A stretch of 64,000 bases of DNA from Gemmatimonadaceae bacterium. GTDB lineage: Bacteria > Gemmatimonadota > Gemmatimonadetes > Gemmatimonadales > Gemmatimonadaceae. Shown here one piece after another: positions 55,873 through 64,000 of the stretch. The notes under the pieces are model-generated. The model worked only from the letters and a program-made list of their open reading frames with translations. It was not told the origin of the DNA and did no database searches. The translations under genes and the position numbers were made by a program. Position 1 is the stretch's first letter; every line of letters begins with the position of its first letter. The stretch lies in contig JAHBVS010000002.1 in NCBI GenBank assembly GCA_019637445.1, positions 434,001-498,000 of the forward strand, given 5' to 3'.

Positions 55873-56733
55873 ATGGCCGGAGCGCAGCACAAACGGCATT
55901 CGTTCGAGGAAGGCTCGCTCGATCAATACCTGCGCGATATCAGCGTCTATCCGCTGATCTCCCGCGAGGAGGAAGTCCGCCTCGCCCAGCGTATCCGCAA
56001 GAACGACCAGGAAGCCCTCGACACACTGGTGCGCTCCAACCTGCGTTTCGTCGTCAGCGTCGCCAAGAAATACCAGAACCAGGGCGTGAACCTCTCCGAC
56101 CTGATCAACGAGGGCAACCTCGGCCTCATCCGCGCGGCCCACAAGTTCGACGAGACGAAGGGCATCAAGTTCATCTCCTACGCGGTGTGGTGGATCCGCC
56201 AGGCCATCCTGCAGGCCCTCGCCGAGCAGAGCCGCATCGTGCGCGTGCCGCTCAACCGTGCCGGCACGCTGCACCGCATCGGCAAACGCGCCAACGCGCT
56301 GCTGCAGGAGCTGGGCCGCGAGGCCACGCACGCCGAGATCGCCGACGGGATGGAGATCACGGAGGAGGAGGTCGCCAAGACGATGGCGATCTCGCAGACG
56401 CACCTCTCGCTCGACGCCCCGATGGCGCCGGGCGAGGACAACCGCCTGCTCGATTACATCCCCGACACCGAGAGCGCATCGCCGGACGAGGAAGTCTTTG
56501 ACAAAGCGCTGATTGACTCGGTGCACGAGGCCCTCGCGGGCCTAAAGGAGCGCGAGTCCAAGATCCTCCGCCTGTATTTCGGCCTCGATGGCTCGGAGCC
56601 CATGACCCTCGAGCAGATCGGTGCCGTCCTCAACATCACCCGCGAACGGGTGCGTCAGATCAAGGAAAAGGCGCTCTCCCGCCTGAGGCACGTGTCGCGG
56701 GCTCGGGCGCTGGAGTCCTATTTGGGAGAGTAG
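55873..56733 (+). CDS. rpoD: Sigma-70 family factor, primary (RpoD/SigA) type
   Basis: A 286-residue group 1/2 sigma factor. Region 1.2 (SLDQYLRDISVYPLISREEEV), region 2 (RSNLRFVVSVAKKYQNQG, NEGNLGLIRAAHKFDETKG and FISYAVWWIRQAI for -10 recognition), region 3 and region 4 with ITRERVRQIKEKALSRLRH. There is no region 1.1, so the protein is shorter than E. coli RpoD; other primary sigmas of this size exist. Whether it is the housekeeping or a group 2 sigma cannot be settled here. A GAGGA ribosome-binding site lies before the ATG. Confidence 0.88.
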   Translation: MAGAQHKRHSFEEGSLDQYLRDISVYPLISREEEVRLAQRIRKNDQEALDTLVRSNLRFVVSVAKKYQNQGVNLSDLINEGNLGLIRAAHKFDETKGIKFISYAVWWIRQAILQALAEQSRIVRVPLNRAGTLHRIGKRANALLQELGREATHAEIADGMEITEEEVAKTMAISQTHLSLDAPMAPGEDNRLLDYIPDTESASPDEEVFDKALIDSVHEALAGLKERESKILRLYFGLDGSEPMTLEQIGAVLNITRERVRQIKEKALSRLRHVSRARALESYLGE

Positions 56734-56979
56734 GGCTGGGGTCGGTGTGGCGAGTTTTTGCCACAGAGGCACAGAGACACAGAGGGGTCGAGGCGCGCGT
56801 TGGCCTCTGTGTCTGATCCAACGGCAACTTCTTAGGGGGCTCGGCGGACAGATCAGTCCGCCGAGCCCCCTTCAGTTCCCAAAGAAAGAAGGCACGGAGG
56901 CGACGGGGCGGGCTCAACCCTCTGTGTCTCTGTGCCTCTGTGGCAAATTGCACTTACTTTCCAAGCACAGATCCCAGCC
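56734..56979 (-). repeat. Nested palindromic repeat element, copy 2
   Basis: About 246 bases starting directly at the sigma-factor stop and ending 28 bases before yajQ. The 30-base terminal inverted repeats are perfect (56757-56786 and 56918-56947; TTTGCCACAGAGGCACAGAG at one end). The central dyad has 15-base arms (56835-56849 and 56856-56870, GGGGGCTCGGCGGAC) around AGATCA. GCACAGATCCCAGCC at 56965-56979 is the exact complement of 45129-45143 in copy 1. The two copies align in inverse orientation across their interiors, including TTCTTTCT near the dyad and GACACAGAGGCC on the other side. Confidence 0.85.
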
Positions 56980-57007
56980 GCCAAGAACCAAGAGCCAGCC
57001 CAACGCA

Positions 57008-57511
57008 ATGGCCAAAGACGCAAGCTTTGACATCACCACATCCGTCGACCTGCAGGAAGTCGACAACGCCGTCAACCAGGCGTCCAAGGAGATCGCGCAG
57101 CGCTACGACTTCAAGGACGCCAAGCTGGCGACCGTCGAGCTCAAGCGCGCCGAGGGGCTGATCAAGATCTCCAGCGACACCGACATGCGCCTGCGCGCGA
57201 TGTGGGACATCGTGCAGTCCAAGCTCATCAAGCGTGGCGTGCCCGTGGCCAACCTCGACGCCGGCGAGCCCACGCCCGGCGGCGGCGACACCTGGCATCG
57301 CGACGTGAAGCTCAAGCAGTCGCTCGACGGCGAGACCTGCAAGAAGGTCGTCGCTGCCATCAAGGCCGAGAAGTTCAAGAAGGTGCAGGCCTCCATCCAG
57401 GGCGATACCGTGCGCGTCACCGCGCCCAGCCGCGACGAGCTCCAGGCCGTCATCGGCTTCTGCAAGTCGCAGGACTTCGGCGTCGCCCTCCAGTTCGGGA
57501 ACTATCGGTGA
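57008..57511 (+). CDS. yajQ: YajQ-family nucleotide-binding protein
   Basis: A 167-residue cytoplasmic protein of the YajQ family (SFDITTSVDLQEVDNAVNQ at the start, AQRYDFKD, VTAPSRDELQAVIGF and the ending DFGVALQFGNYR). YajQ proteins bind c-di-GMP in some bacteria and have been linked to RNA binding; the role here is open. The ATG at 57008 has the family's usual N-terminus. It ends in a GTGA overlap with rimO and lies just after repeat copy 2. Confidence 0.93.
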   Translation: MAKDASFDITTSVDLQEVDNAVNQASKEIAQRYDFKDAKLATVELKRAEGLIKISSDTDMRLRAMWDIVQSKLIKRGVPVANLDAGEPTPGGGDTWHRDVKLKQSLDGETCKKVVAAIKAEKFKKVQASIQGDTVRVTAPSRDELQAVIGFCKSQDFGVALQFGNYR

Positions 57512-58908
57512 GGGTGAAGGTCGTCACCCTCGGTTGCGACAAGAACACCGTCGACTCCGAGCGCTATCTCGCGCAGCTGCTCGACCACGGCGCGGAGCCC
57601 GTGGCCGACGCCGGTGACGCCGAGATCATCATCGTCAACACCTGTGGCTTCATTGATGCCGCCAAGCGCGAGAGCATCGACGCCATCGTCGAGGCGGGGC
57701 GCTTGAAGGGGAAGGGCAGTGCGCAGGCCGTCGTTGCCGTCGGGTGTATGGTCGAGCGCCACAAGTCAGAGCTCGCCGAGGCACTGCCGGAGGTCGATCT
57801 CTTCCTCGGCGCCTCCGAGTCCGACCTGCTGCTGCCCAAGCTGCGCGAGCGCGGGCTCGTGGGCGATCCCATCACGCAGCATCCCGGGGTGCGCGTCCAC
57901 TCGGGCGACACGCCCTTCGTGCGCTACCTCAAGGTCAGCGAGGGCTGCGACCACGGCTGTGCCTTCTGCGCCATCCCGCTGATGCGCGGCAAGCACCGCT
58001 CCTTCCTGCCCGACGAGATCGTGCGCGAGGCGCAGTTGCTCGAGCTGCAGGGTGCACGCGAGGTGAACCTCGTGGCGCAGGACCTCGCGCACTACGGCCG
58101 CGACATCCGCGACCTCAACGTGCGCCTGCCGGAGCTGCTCGAACGACTCGTCGCCGAGACGTCGATTCCCTGGTTCCGCAACATGTACCTCTACTCGGCG
58201 GGCATCACGCCCAAGCTGCTCGAGGTCATCGCGCGCGAACCGCGCATCCAGCCGTATCTCGACATGCCCATCCAGCACGCGTCAGACGCGGTGTTGGAGC
58301 GGATGCGCCGCCCTGAGCGCCAGCGCACGACCCGCGAGAAGGTCGCGCGCTTCCGCGAGTCCGTGCCCGGCGTCGCCATCCGCACGACCTGCATCGTCGG
58401 CTTCCCCGGTGAGACGGCGGACGACTTCCAGCAGTTGATCGACTTCCTGCAGGAAATCCAGTTCGAGCGCGTTGGCGTTTTCACGTACTCGCCGCAGGAG
58501 GGTACGCGCGGCGCTGCGATGCACGACGATGTGCCGGAGACCGTGAAGCGCGAACGCCTGGAAGCGGTACAGGAACTCCAGCGTCATATCACGGCTGAGC
58601 GCTATGAGTCGCGCATCGGGCAGATGGCGCCGGCGCTGGTCGAGGCCGCGGGCACGGCGGACACGCCGGCGCGCGCGCGGCTTCCCTGGCAGGCCGATGA
58701 CATCGACGGCCTCACCTGGGTCGATACCGACGCTCCCGCCGGAAGCATCGTCGAGGTCGAAGTCACCGCCGTCGTGGACGACTACGACTTCCACGCGACC
58801 TACCAGCGCACGCTGACTGGGCCGCCAGCCCCCGCGGCCGCGCCGAGTGCCGCGAAGTCCCGCAGCCTGCCGCTCATCGCCACGTCGGTCGGGAGCTTCG
58901 GCCGGTGA
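57508..58908 (+). CDS. rimO: Ribosomal protein S12 methylthiotransferase RimO
   Basis: A 466-residue radical-SAM enzyme that methylthiolates Asp of ribosomal protein S12. The N-terminal cluster domain has Cys10 (VTLGCDKNTVDSE), Cys46 (NTCGF) and Cys80 (VGCMVER). The radical-SAM cysteines are Cys147, Cys151 and Cys154 in EGCDHGCAFCAIPLMRG, and GFPGETADDF follows. A TRAM-like C-terminal domain (about 370-445) is followed by an Ala/Pro-rich tail. It starts at a GTG overlapping the yajQ stop and overlaps spoIID the same way. Confidence 0.92.
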   Translation: MRVKVVTLGCDKNTVDSERYLAQLLDHGAEPVADAGDAEIIIVNTCGFIDAAKRESIDAIVEAGRLKGKGSAQAVVAVGCMVERHKSELAEALPEVDLFLGASESDLLLPKLRERGLVGDPITQHPGVRVHSGDTPFVRYLKVSEGCDHGCAFCAIPLMRGKHRSFLPDEIVREAQLLELQGAREVNLVAQDLAHYGRDIRDLNVRLPELLERLVAETSIPWFRNMYLYSAGITPKLLEVIAREPRIQPYLDMPIQHASDAVLERMRRPERQRTTREKVARFRESVPGVAIRTTCIVGFPGETADDFQQLIDFLQEIQFERVGVFTYSPQEGTRGAAMHDDVPETVKRERLEAVQELQRHITAERYESRIGQMAPALVEAAGTADTPARARLPWQADDIDGLTWVDTDAPAGSIVEVEVTAVVDDYDFHATYQRTLTGPPAPAAAPSAAKSRSLPLIATSVGSFGR

Positions 58909-60107
58909 GCCGCCGCCGCGCCGACCGTGATGGCGGCGTACGGCACGGCGTCGAGCTCGGCTTGCACGGCGGTCGACGCGCTGCGGTCTGGCTGGCGGCA
59001 GGCGCGCTCCTCGCACTCAGCGGCTGCATTCCGGGCCCGCGCAGCGATACTCCGCGGGCCGCCGGTGGTCCCGGACCCGAGATCCGCATCGCCCTGGCCA
59101 CGGTGCCGGCTGCCGAGGCGCCGTCGCCCCGCGCTGCAAATGGCGGCGGACTCGTGCGCTTTCGCGGCAAGTCCTATCGCGGCAGCTTGCAGGCCATCCC
59201 GACGGACACCGGCGTGCTGGTCGTCAACGTCATCGCGCTCGAGGACTACCTGCTCGGCGTCGTGCCACTCGAACTCGGCGAACGTCCTACCGCCGAGCGC
59301 GCGGCACTCGAAGCGCAGGCCATCGCCGCGCGTTCGTTCACCGTGATCCGGCTCAACGCCGCGCGCAACGGACGGGGCCGATCCCCGCACTTCGACCTGG
59401 TCGGCACGACGTCGGACCAGGTCTACGGCGGCGCCGACGCCGAGCAGCCGAACGCCAGCGCCGCCGTGCGTGCGACGGCTGGATTGGTGCTGACGTACGG
59501 CGGTCGCGTCATCGAGGCGCCCTACCACAGCACCTGCGGTGGCGAGACGGCTGGAGCCGAGGAGGTGTGGCAGACCCCGCATCCGTACCTGCGACGCGTC
59601 AGCGATCGCATTCCTGGCTCGCGGAACCGCTACTATTGCGACATCGCCCCGCGCTTCTACTGGGAGCGCACACTGAGCGGCCCCGACCTGAACCAAGTCG
59701 TGGCGCGCTACCTCGGCAGCTACACGGATGTGCCGCCAGGCGGGCCCGGCGACGTGCGCGACGTGCGCATCGTGCGCCGCACCGCGAGCGGCCGCGCCGA
59801 CGTGGTCGCCTTTCGGACGGCGCGGGGCACCTTCGAGCTACGCGGCAACACCGCCCGTTCCGTCCTGCGCACCACTGCTGGCGAGTTGATGCCCAGCTCC
59901 TATTTTTCTGTGTCCATCACGCCGTCTGCCTCGGGTGGCATCGAACGTGCACTCCTCCGGGGCAACGGGTTCGGACACGGTGTCGGGATGTGTCAGTGGG
60001 GAGCGATCGGACGCGCGCGGGCCGGCCAAGGGGCCGCGCAGATCCTCCGCACCTACTTCCCGGGTACCAGCGTCGCCCCGCTCCGCAGCAGCCAGATCGT
60101 CCTGTAG
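58905..60107 (+). CDS. SpoIID/LytB-domain lipoprotein (peptidoglycan lytic transglycosylase)
   Basis: A 400-residue lipoprotein: lipobox ALSGC (Cys41), then a SpoIID domain (LEDYLLGVVPLELGE, ALEAQAIAARSFT, DLVGTTSDQVYGG, YHSTCGGETAGAEEVW, GHGVGMCQWGAIGRA). SpoIID cuts glycan strands lacking stem peptides; in non-sporulating bacteria such proteins act in cell-wall turnover or division. GTG start in a GTGA overlap with rimO. Confidence 0.9.
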   Translation: MSRRRADRDGGVRHGVELGLHGGRRAAVWLAAGALLALSGCIPGPRSDTPRAAGGPGPEIRIALATVPAAEAPSPRAANGGGLVRFRGKSYRGSLQAIPTDTGVLVVNVIALEDYLLGVVPLELGERPTAERAALEAQAIAARSFTVIRLNAARNGRGRSPHFDLVGTTSDQVYGGADAEQPNASAAVRATAGLVLTYGGRVIEAPYHSTCGGETAGAEEVWQTPHPYLRRVSDRIPGSRNRYYCDIAPRFYWERTLSGPDLNQVVARYLGSYTDVPPGGPGDVRDVRIVRRTASGRADVVAFRTARGTFELRGNTARSVLRTTAGELMPSSYFSVSITPSASGGIERALLRGNGFGHGVGMCQWGAIGRARAGQGAAQILRTYFPGTSVAPLRSSQIVL

Positions 60108-60118
60108 CCCCCGCTTCC

Positions 60119-61150
60119 GTGCCGCCCACCCCCTCGCCCACCAACTCCCGCCAGTCCGCGCGCTTCGGCGTGCTCGGACTCGGTGCGATCGCCCAGACCG
60201 CCCACCTGCCGGTGCTGAGCCGGATGCGCGGCGCCGCGATCGCGGCGGTCTGCGACAACGACGCGGCCAAGGCGCGCGGCATCGCCCAGCGCTTTTCCGT
60301 GCGCAACTGGTGCACGGACATCGACGAGCTGCTGGAGATCGAGGGCCTCGAGGCGATCATCATCTGCTCGCCGAACCACCTGCACGAGGTGCACGTGCTC
60401 TCGGCGCTGCGCGCGGGGAAGCACGTGCTCTGCGAGCGTCCGCTGGCACTGAGCGCACGCGGGGTCGAGCGCATCATCGCGGCTGCGGAGAAGGCGAATC
60501 GGCGGGTGATGGTGGCCAACAACCATCGTTTCCGGCACGACGCACAGACGCTCGACGCCTTCCTGCGCGGTGGGGAGCTGGGCAAGCTCGTCGCCGTGCG
60601 CGCCGGCGCATATCGTCGTCGCGGTCCGCAGGCAAACTGGCGGCAGCGCCGCGCCGAGGCCGGAGGTGGAGCCTTCTTCGAGCTTGGGCTCCCGTTGCTG
60701 GACCTGGCCGGTTGGCTCACCGATTTCCCGCGCGTTGTGCGCGTGAGCACCGCGCTCGAGCGCGGGCGCGGCGCGAACGCCGTCGAGGACGCCGCGCTGG
60801 TGTTTATCGAGTGTCAGGGCGGATTCACGGTCACCATCGACACGCGCTGGAACTACGTCGGCGATGAAGACCGCTGGTGGTTCGAGGTGGTCGGCACGCA
60901 GGGCAGCGGCCGTCTCGCGCCGCTGCGGATCTCCAAGGCGATGCACGGTCAGCCGATGGACGTCGCGCCGGGTGGTGCGGCGCAGCGCGACACGGCCACG
61001 GTGCAGTCGTACCGCGCCGAGCTGGCGCACTTCCTCGCCGTGATCAGCGGCGAGGCGAAGTACGAGCCGCCGAAGGACCAGATCCGGGTCTACAAGCTGC
61101 TGGAGCACATCTACAAGGCCGGCGACGAGGCGAAAGAGATCCGCCTGTGA
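60119..61150 (+). CDS. Gfo/Idh/MocA-family oxidoreductase
   Basis: A 343-residue NAD(P)-dependent dehydrogenase: Rossmann motif FGVLGLGAIAQTAHLP near residue 14, EALEAIIICSPNHLHEVH-type region, AGKHVLCERPLAL (the family EKP motif reads ERP) and NNHRFRHDAQTL, then a substrate domain with GGGAFFELGLPLLDLAGW. These enzymes act on sugar alcohols or sugar-nucleotide substrates; none is implied here. A GTG 11 bases after the spoIID stop is the start. It is coupled to the next gene by GTGA. Confidence 0.85.
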   Translation: MPPTPSPTNSRQSARFGVLGLGAIAQTAHLPVLSRMRGAAIAAVCDNDAAKARGIAQRFSVRNWCTDIDELLEIEGLEAIIICSPNHLHEVHVLSALRAGKHVLCERPLALSARGVERIIAAAEKANRRVMVANNHRFRHDAQTLDAFLRGGELGKLVAVRAGAYRRRGPQANWRQRRAEAGGGAFFELGLPLLDLAGWLTDFPRVVRVSTALERGRGANAVEDAALVFIECQGGFTVTIDTRWNYVGDEDRWWFEVVGTQGSGRLAPLRISKAMHGQPMDVAPGGAAQRDTATVQSYRAELAHFLAVISGEAKYEPPKDQIRVYKLLEHIYKAGDEAKEIRL

Positions 61151-62466
61151 GTGCGCACGGGTCGGCGCAGTGGTCGAAACAGGCATCTTCGCAAACGTCG
61201 GCGCGTTGGCTGGCGCGCTTCTTGGCGCTGTGCTTGGCACTCTCCGCGGCCCAGGCCGCGCCGCTCCCCGCACAGGAGCCCGGCGCCACGCTCGAAATCT
61301 CCGTGCTCACCTTCGGGCAGGGCGACGCCGTCTTCGAGCGCTTCGGCCACAACGCGCTCCGCGTGCGCGACACCAGCAGCGGCCTCGACCTCGCCTACAA
61401 CTGGGGGATGTTCTCGTTCGAGCAGCCGAACTTCCTTGGTCGTTTCCTCTCCGGCGACACACAATACTGGGTCGAGGCCTTTCCGACTGAGTGGTTGGTG
61501 CAGATCTACGCAGGGCAGGATCGCCAGACCGTCGAGCAGGTGCTCGAACTCACGCCGGCGCAGCGCGCCCAGCTGGCGCAGTTCGTGGCCACAAACGCGC
61601 GCGACGAGAACAAGTTCTACCGCTACGACTACTTCCTCGACAACTGCTCGACGCGCCTGCGTGATGCGATAGATGTCACGCTCGGCGGCGCGCTGAAGCG
61701 ACGCTTCTCGACCATCCGAACCGAGTGGACGTTTCGCAGCGAGGCGGTGCGCCTCACGGCAGGGGATGGCCTCGCCCAGGCCGGCATCGACATCGCGCTC
61801 GGCACGCCAGCCGACGCCGCGATGAGCGCCTGGCAGGCGATGTACGTCCCGATGCGCCTGCGCGACTTCCTTCGCGACGTCACGGTGCCGGGTGAGGACG
61901 GCAGCGCGCGGCCCTTGGTGCGCACGGAACGCGTGTTGCACGAGGCGACGCGCGCTCCGGAGGCCGCCGAGCGCCGCGGACTGAGCATCGGCGCCTGGGG
62001 GCCAGTGCTCGGCGCCTGGATGCTCCTGCTCGCGCCGCTGTCGGCGGTCGCACGCCGGCGCACGCGCGTGCCCGCCGCGGTGATGGCCGCGCTCTTCTAC
62101 GCGGTCTCGGGAATCCTTGGGCTGTTGCTGCTCGGCATGTGGGTCGGCTCCGCGCACGTCTTCTGGTACGGGAACTACAACCTCCTGCTGTTCTCGCCGC
62201 TGGCATTGGTGGCGGCCGTGCTGGCACCACGCGCAATTCTTCGCGGTGAGCTCGACACGCTGGCGCGTCGGATCATCACTGCGGTCGTCGTCATGGCCGC
62301 GCTCACGCTGCTGCTCGCGCCGATGGTCCGGCAGGCGCTGGCCGGTCCGCTCCTGCTCGCGCTGCCCGCGCATCTCGGCCTCGCCATCGCGATTTGGCGC
62401 CACACGCGGCCCCTGCCGCCCGCGCCCGTCGCTGAGGCCGTCGCGGGCGCTCGAGTTGCCGCGTGA
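61147..62466 (+). CDS. DUF4105/Lnb-like membrane protein (candidate lipoprotein N-acyltransferase)
   Basis: A 439-residue protein: signal peptide/TM (about 21-40), a DUF4105 periplasmic domain with FERFGHNALRV (His68) and YDYFLDNCSTRLRD (Cys167), a possible thiol-enzyme pair, then five C-terminal TM helices (about 280-430). DUF4105 has been linked to Lnb, a lipoprotein N-acyltransferase reported from Bacteroides; that recollection should be checked, and the C-terminal helices fit an envelope enzyme. GTG start in GTGA overlaps with both neighbours. Confidence 0.75.
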   Translation: MSAHGSAQWSKQASSQTSARWLARFLALCLALSAAQAAPLPAQEPGATLEISVLTFGQGDAVFERFGHNALRVRDTSSGLDLAYNWGMFSFEQPNFLGRFLSGDTQYWVEAFPTEWLVQIYAGQDRQTVEQVLELTPAQRAQLAQFVATNARDENKFYRYDYFLDNCSTRLRDAIDVTLGGALKRRFSTIRTEWTFRSEAVRLTAGDGLAQAGIDIALGTPADAAMSAWQAMYVPMRLRDFLRDVTVPGEDGSARPLVRTERVLHEATRAPEAAERRGLSIGAWGPVLGAWMLLLAPLSAVARRRTRVPAAVMAALFYAVSGILGLLLLGMWVGSAHVFWYGNYNLLLFSPLALVAAVLAPRAILRGELDTLARRIITAVVVMAALTLLLAPMVRQALAGPLLLALPAHLGLAIAIWRHTRPLPPAPVAEAVAGARVAA

Positions 62467-64000
62467 GCGGTAGCTGGCGCGTCGGCGTCGACGTCGGTGG
62501 CACTTTCACCGATCGCGCGGCGCTGGCGGCTGACGGACGCGTCGAGGCGAGGAAGGTGCTGTCCACGCCGGGCGACCAGGGCGAGGGCGTTGTCTCGTCG
62601 CTGGGCGCGCTCGATGGCACCGCCGCTCGCATCGTCCACGGCACGACCGTCGTCACGAATCTCCTGCTCGAACGGCGCGGCGCTCGCGTCGTGCTTTGCG
62701 CAACCGAAGGCGCCACGGACCTCCTTCGCCTCCGCCGACAGGACCGCGCCGCCCTGTACGATCTCGCGCGCCACCATCCGCCGCCGCTGGTGTCGGATGA
62801 CTGCGTCGTCGCCGTACCCGAGCGACAGACGGCGCGCGGCATCGAACGCGCGCTCGACGCAGCGGGCGTGGAATCGGTCGTCGCCAAGGTGCTGGCGCAG
62901 GATCCCGACATCGTCGTCATCGCGCTGCTGCACGCCTATGCGGACGATCGGCACGAGCAGCAGCTTGCCACCGCGTTGCGCGCCGCCAGGCCAACGCTCG
63001 AGGTCGTCACCAGCGCCGAGGTCCTGCCCGAGATCCGCGAGTACGAACGCACGGCCACCGCAAGCGCGGAGGGCTACGCGCGCCCCGCGGTGATGCGCTA
63101 TCTGGCACGCCTGAGCGATCGGCTCGCGGCGGCGGGGCATCCTGCACCGTCCGTGATGACGTCGGGAGGCGGGATGCAGCCACCGGAGTCGGCCGCGCGG
63201 CACGCGGCGGCGCTGGCCCTCTCGGGACCGGCAGGCGGTGTCGTCGGGGCCGCCGCGGTGCTGCGCGCGTTGGGCATCATGACGGCGCTGACCATCGACA
63301 TCGGCGGCACCAGCGCTGACGCGGGACTCATCCTCGACGGCGAACCGCTGGTCGAGCCAGGCGGAGAAGTGGCGGGTGTGCCCATCGCGTTGCCACGCGT
63401 TCTCGTGGACACGGTCTCGGCGGGCGGCGGCAGCATTGCCTGGGTGGACGACGGCGGAGCCCTTCGCGCCGGCCCGCAGAGTGCCGGCGCACGTCCTGGT
63501 CCGATTGCATTCGGACAGGGCGGCATCGAGCCCACGGTCACGGACGCGCAACTCGTGCTCGGCCGTATCGCGGCGCGCGCGATGAGCGGCGGCGTGCAGC
63601 TCGACGTCGATGCGGCACGGGCCGGACTCGCCGCGCTCGGATCGGCGCTGGGACGCGGTCCTGAGGACGTCGCCGCCGCCGTCGTGGCCATCGCCGACGC
63701 CGAGATGGCCCGCGCGCTGCGCCGCGTCAGCGTCGAGCGTGGCGTGGATCCTCGCGACTGCACCTTGGTCGCCTTCGGTGGTGGTGGCCCGCTGCACGCC
63801 TGTGCGCTGGCGGACGCCCTGAGCATTCCCAGCGTCTTGGTGCCGCCCTTCGCAGGCGTCCTGAGCGCGGTGGGCCTGGCGCTTGCTCCCGAACGTCACG
63901 AGGCCGCAGCCAGCCTTCTCGACCGTTGCGACGCGCTCTCGGCGCCTGCGATCGCCACGGCCGTCACGGCGCTCGAGGCGAGAGTGCAGGGCAGCGAACG
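62463..64000 (+). CDS. Hydantoinase A/5-oxoprolinase-family protein (3' end outside window)
   Basis: At least 512 residues of a HyuA-type ATP-dependent hydrolase. WRVGVDVGGTFTDRAAL is the first phosphate motif, VHGTTVVTNLLLERRGA follows, then EYERTATASAEGY, LALSGPAGGVVGAA, TIDIGGTSADAGLI and FGGGGPLHACALA. The enzyme opens hydantoin, 5-oxoproline or acetone-carboxylase-like substrates; HyuB should follow outside the window. The GTG overlaps the preceding stop (GTGA). The C-terminus is cut. Confidence 0.88.
   Translation, partial: MSGSWRVGVDVGGTFTDRAALAADGRVEARKVLSTPGDQGEGVVSSLGALDGTAARIVHGTTVVTNLLLERRGARVVLCATEGATDLLRLRRQDRAALYDLARHHPPPLVSDDCVVAVPERQTARGIERALDAAGVESVVAKVLAQDPDIVVIALLHAYADDRHEQQLATALRAARPTLEVVTSAEVLPEIREYERTATASAEGYARPAVMRYLARLSDRLAAAGHPAPSVMTSGGGMQPPESAARHAAALALSGPAGGVVGAAAVLRALGIMTALTIDIGGTSADAGLILDGEPLVEPGGEVAGVPIALPRVLVDTVSAGGGSIAWVDDGGALRAGPQSAGARPGPIAFGQGGIEPTVTDAQLVLGRIAARAMSGGVQLDVDAARAGLAALGSALGRGPEDVAAAVVAIADAEMARALRRVSVERGVDPRDCTLVAFGGGGPLHACALADALSIPSVLVPPFAGVLSAVGLALAPERHEAAASLLDRCDALSAPAIATAVTALEARVQGSE

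Overview
The window looks like chromosomal DNA from a high-GC Gram-negative bacterium. TonB-dependent receptor, TolC, MacA/MacB-type export, many lipoproteins, a primary-type sigma factor and a cyclophilin lipoprotein point to a diderm. The overall flavour (S9 and M28 secreted peptidases, arrays of MacB-type permeases, hybrid kinases, eukaryote-like kinase and SET proteins, many GTG starts in GTGA overlaps) is what I would expect of Gemmatimonadota. That phylum call is inference; no rRNA or tRNA gene is visible to test it.

Layout. 1-18 kb is a patchwork of short units: a lamin-tail/nuclease lipoprotein (cut by the window start), a formate/nitrite-type channel, a ThuA-like lipoprotein, a lectin-like secreted protein, a DUF1801 protein with a histone-H1-like tail, OsmC, an NlpE/META lipoprotein, an S9 peptidase, a bshB1-kynA-kynB operon, GNAT, Spy-like, an M28 peptidase, RhlE, and an iodotyrosine-deiodinase-like flavoprotein. 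18-34 kb is one long minus-strand cluster. Read in transcription order it holds an exported protein, TolC, a membrane-fusion protein, an ABC ATPase, and two A/B pairs of MacB-type permeases. A solute-binding lipoprotein with a hybrid histidine kinase follows, then a third A/B pair. 34-42 kb is signalling: a very large NtrY-like kinase, a tandem pseudokinase-kinase and a second hybrid kinase. 42-54 kb carries a TonB receptor, a SET-domain methyltransferase, a cyclophilin, ComM, a D-aminoacylase-like hydrolase, LarE, an NtrC/NtrX-type regulator and an aldehyde dehydrogenase. 54-64 kb holds signal peptidase I, a sigma factor and a tightly overlapped yajQ-rimO-spoIID-oxidoreductase-Lnb-like-hyuA run that continues beyond the window.

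The most unusual non-coding signal is a pair of about 240-bp nested palindromic elements, 11.6 kb apart and in opposite orientation. Each begins within a few bases of a gene's stop codon. They share 25-30-nt terminal inverted repeats made of CACAGAG octamers and a long GC-rich central palindrome. Among proteins, the main candidates for new biology are the tandem pseudokinase-kinase, the one-ATPase/three-permease-pair exporter with an embedded sensor, the post-SET methyltransferase and the D-aminoacylase homologue that has lost its HxH motif.

No CRISPR array, insertion sequence with a transposase, tRNA, rRNA or riboswitch was recognised. I could not call -35/-10 promoters reliably. No gene-free stretch exceeds 300 bases; the two longest gaps are filled by the palindromic repeats.
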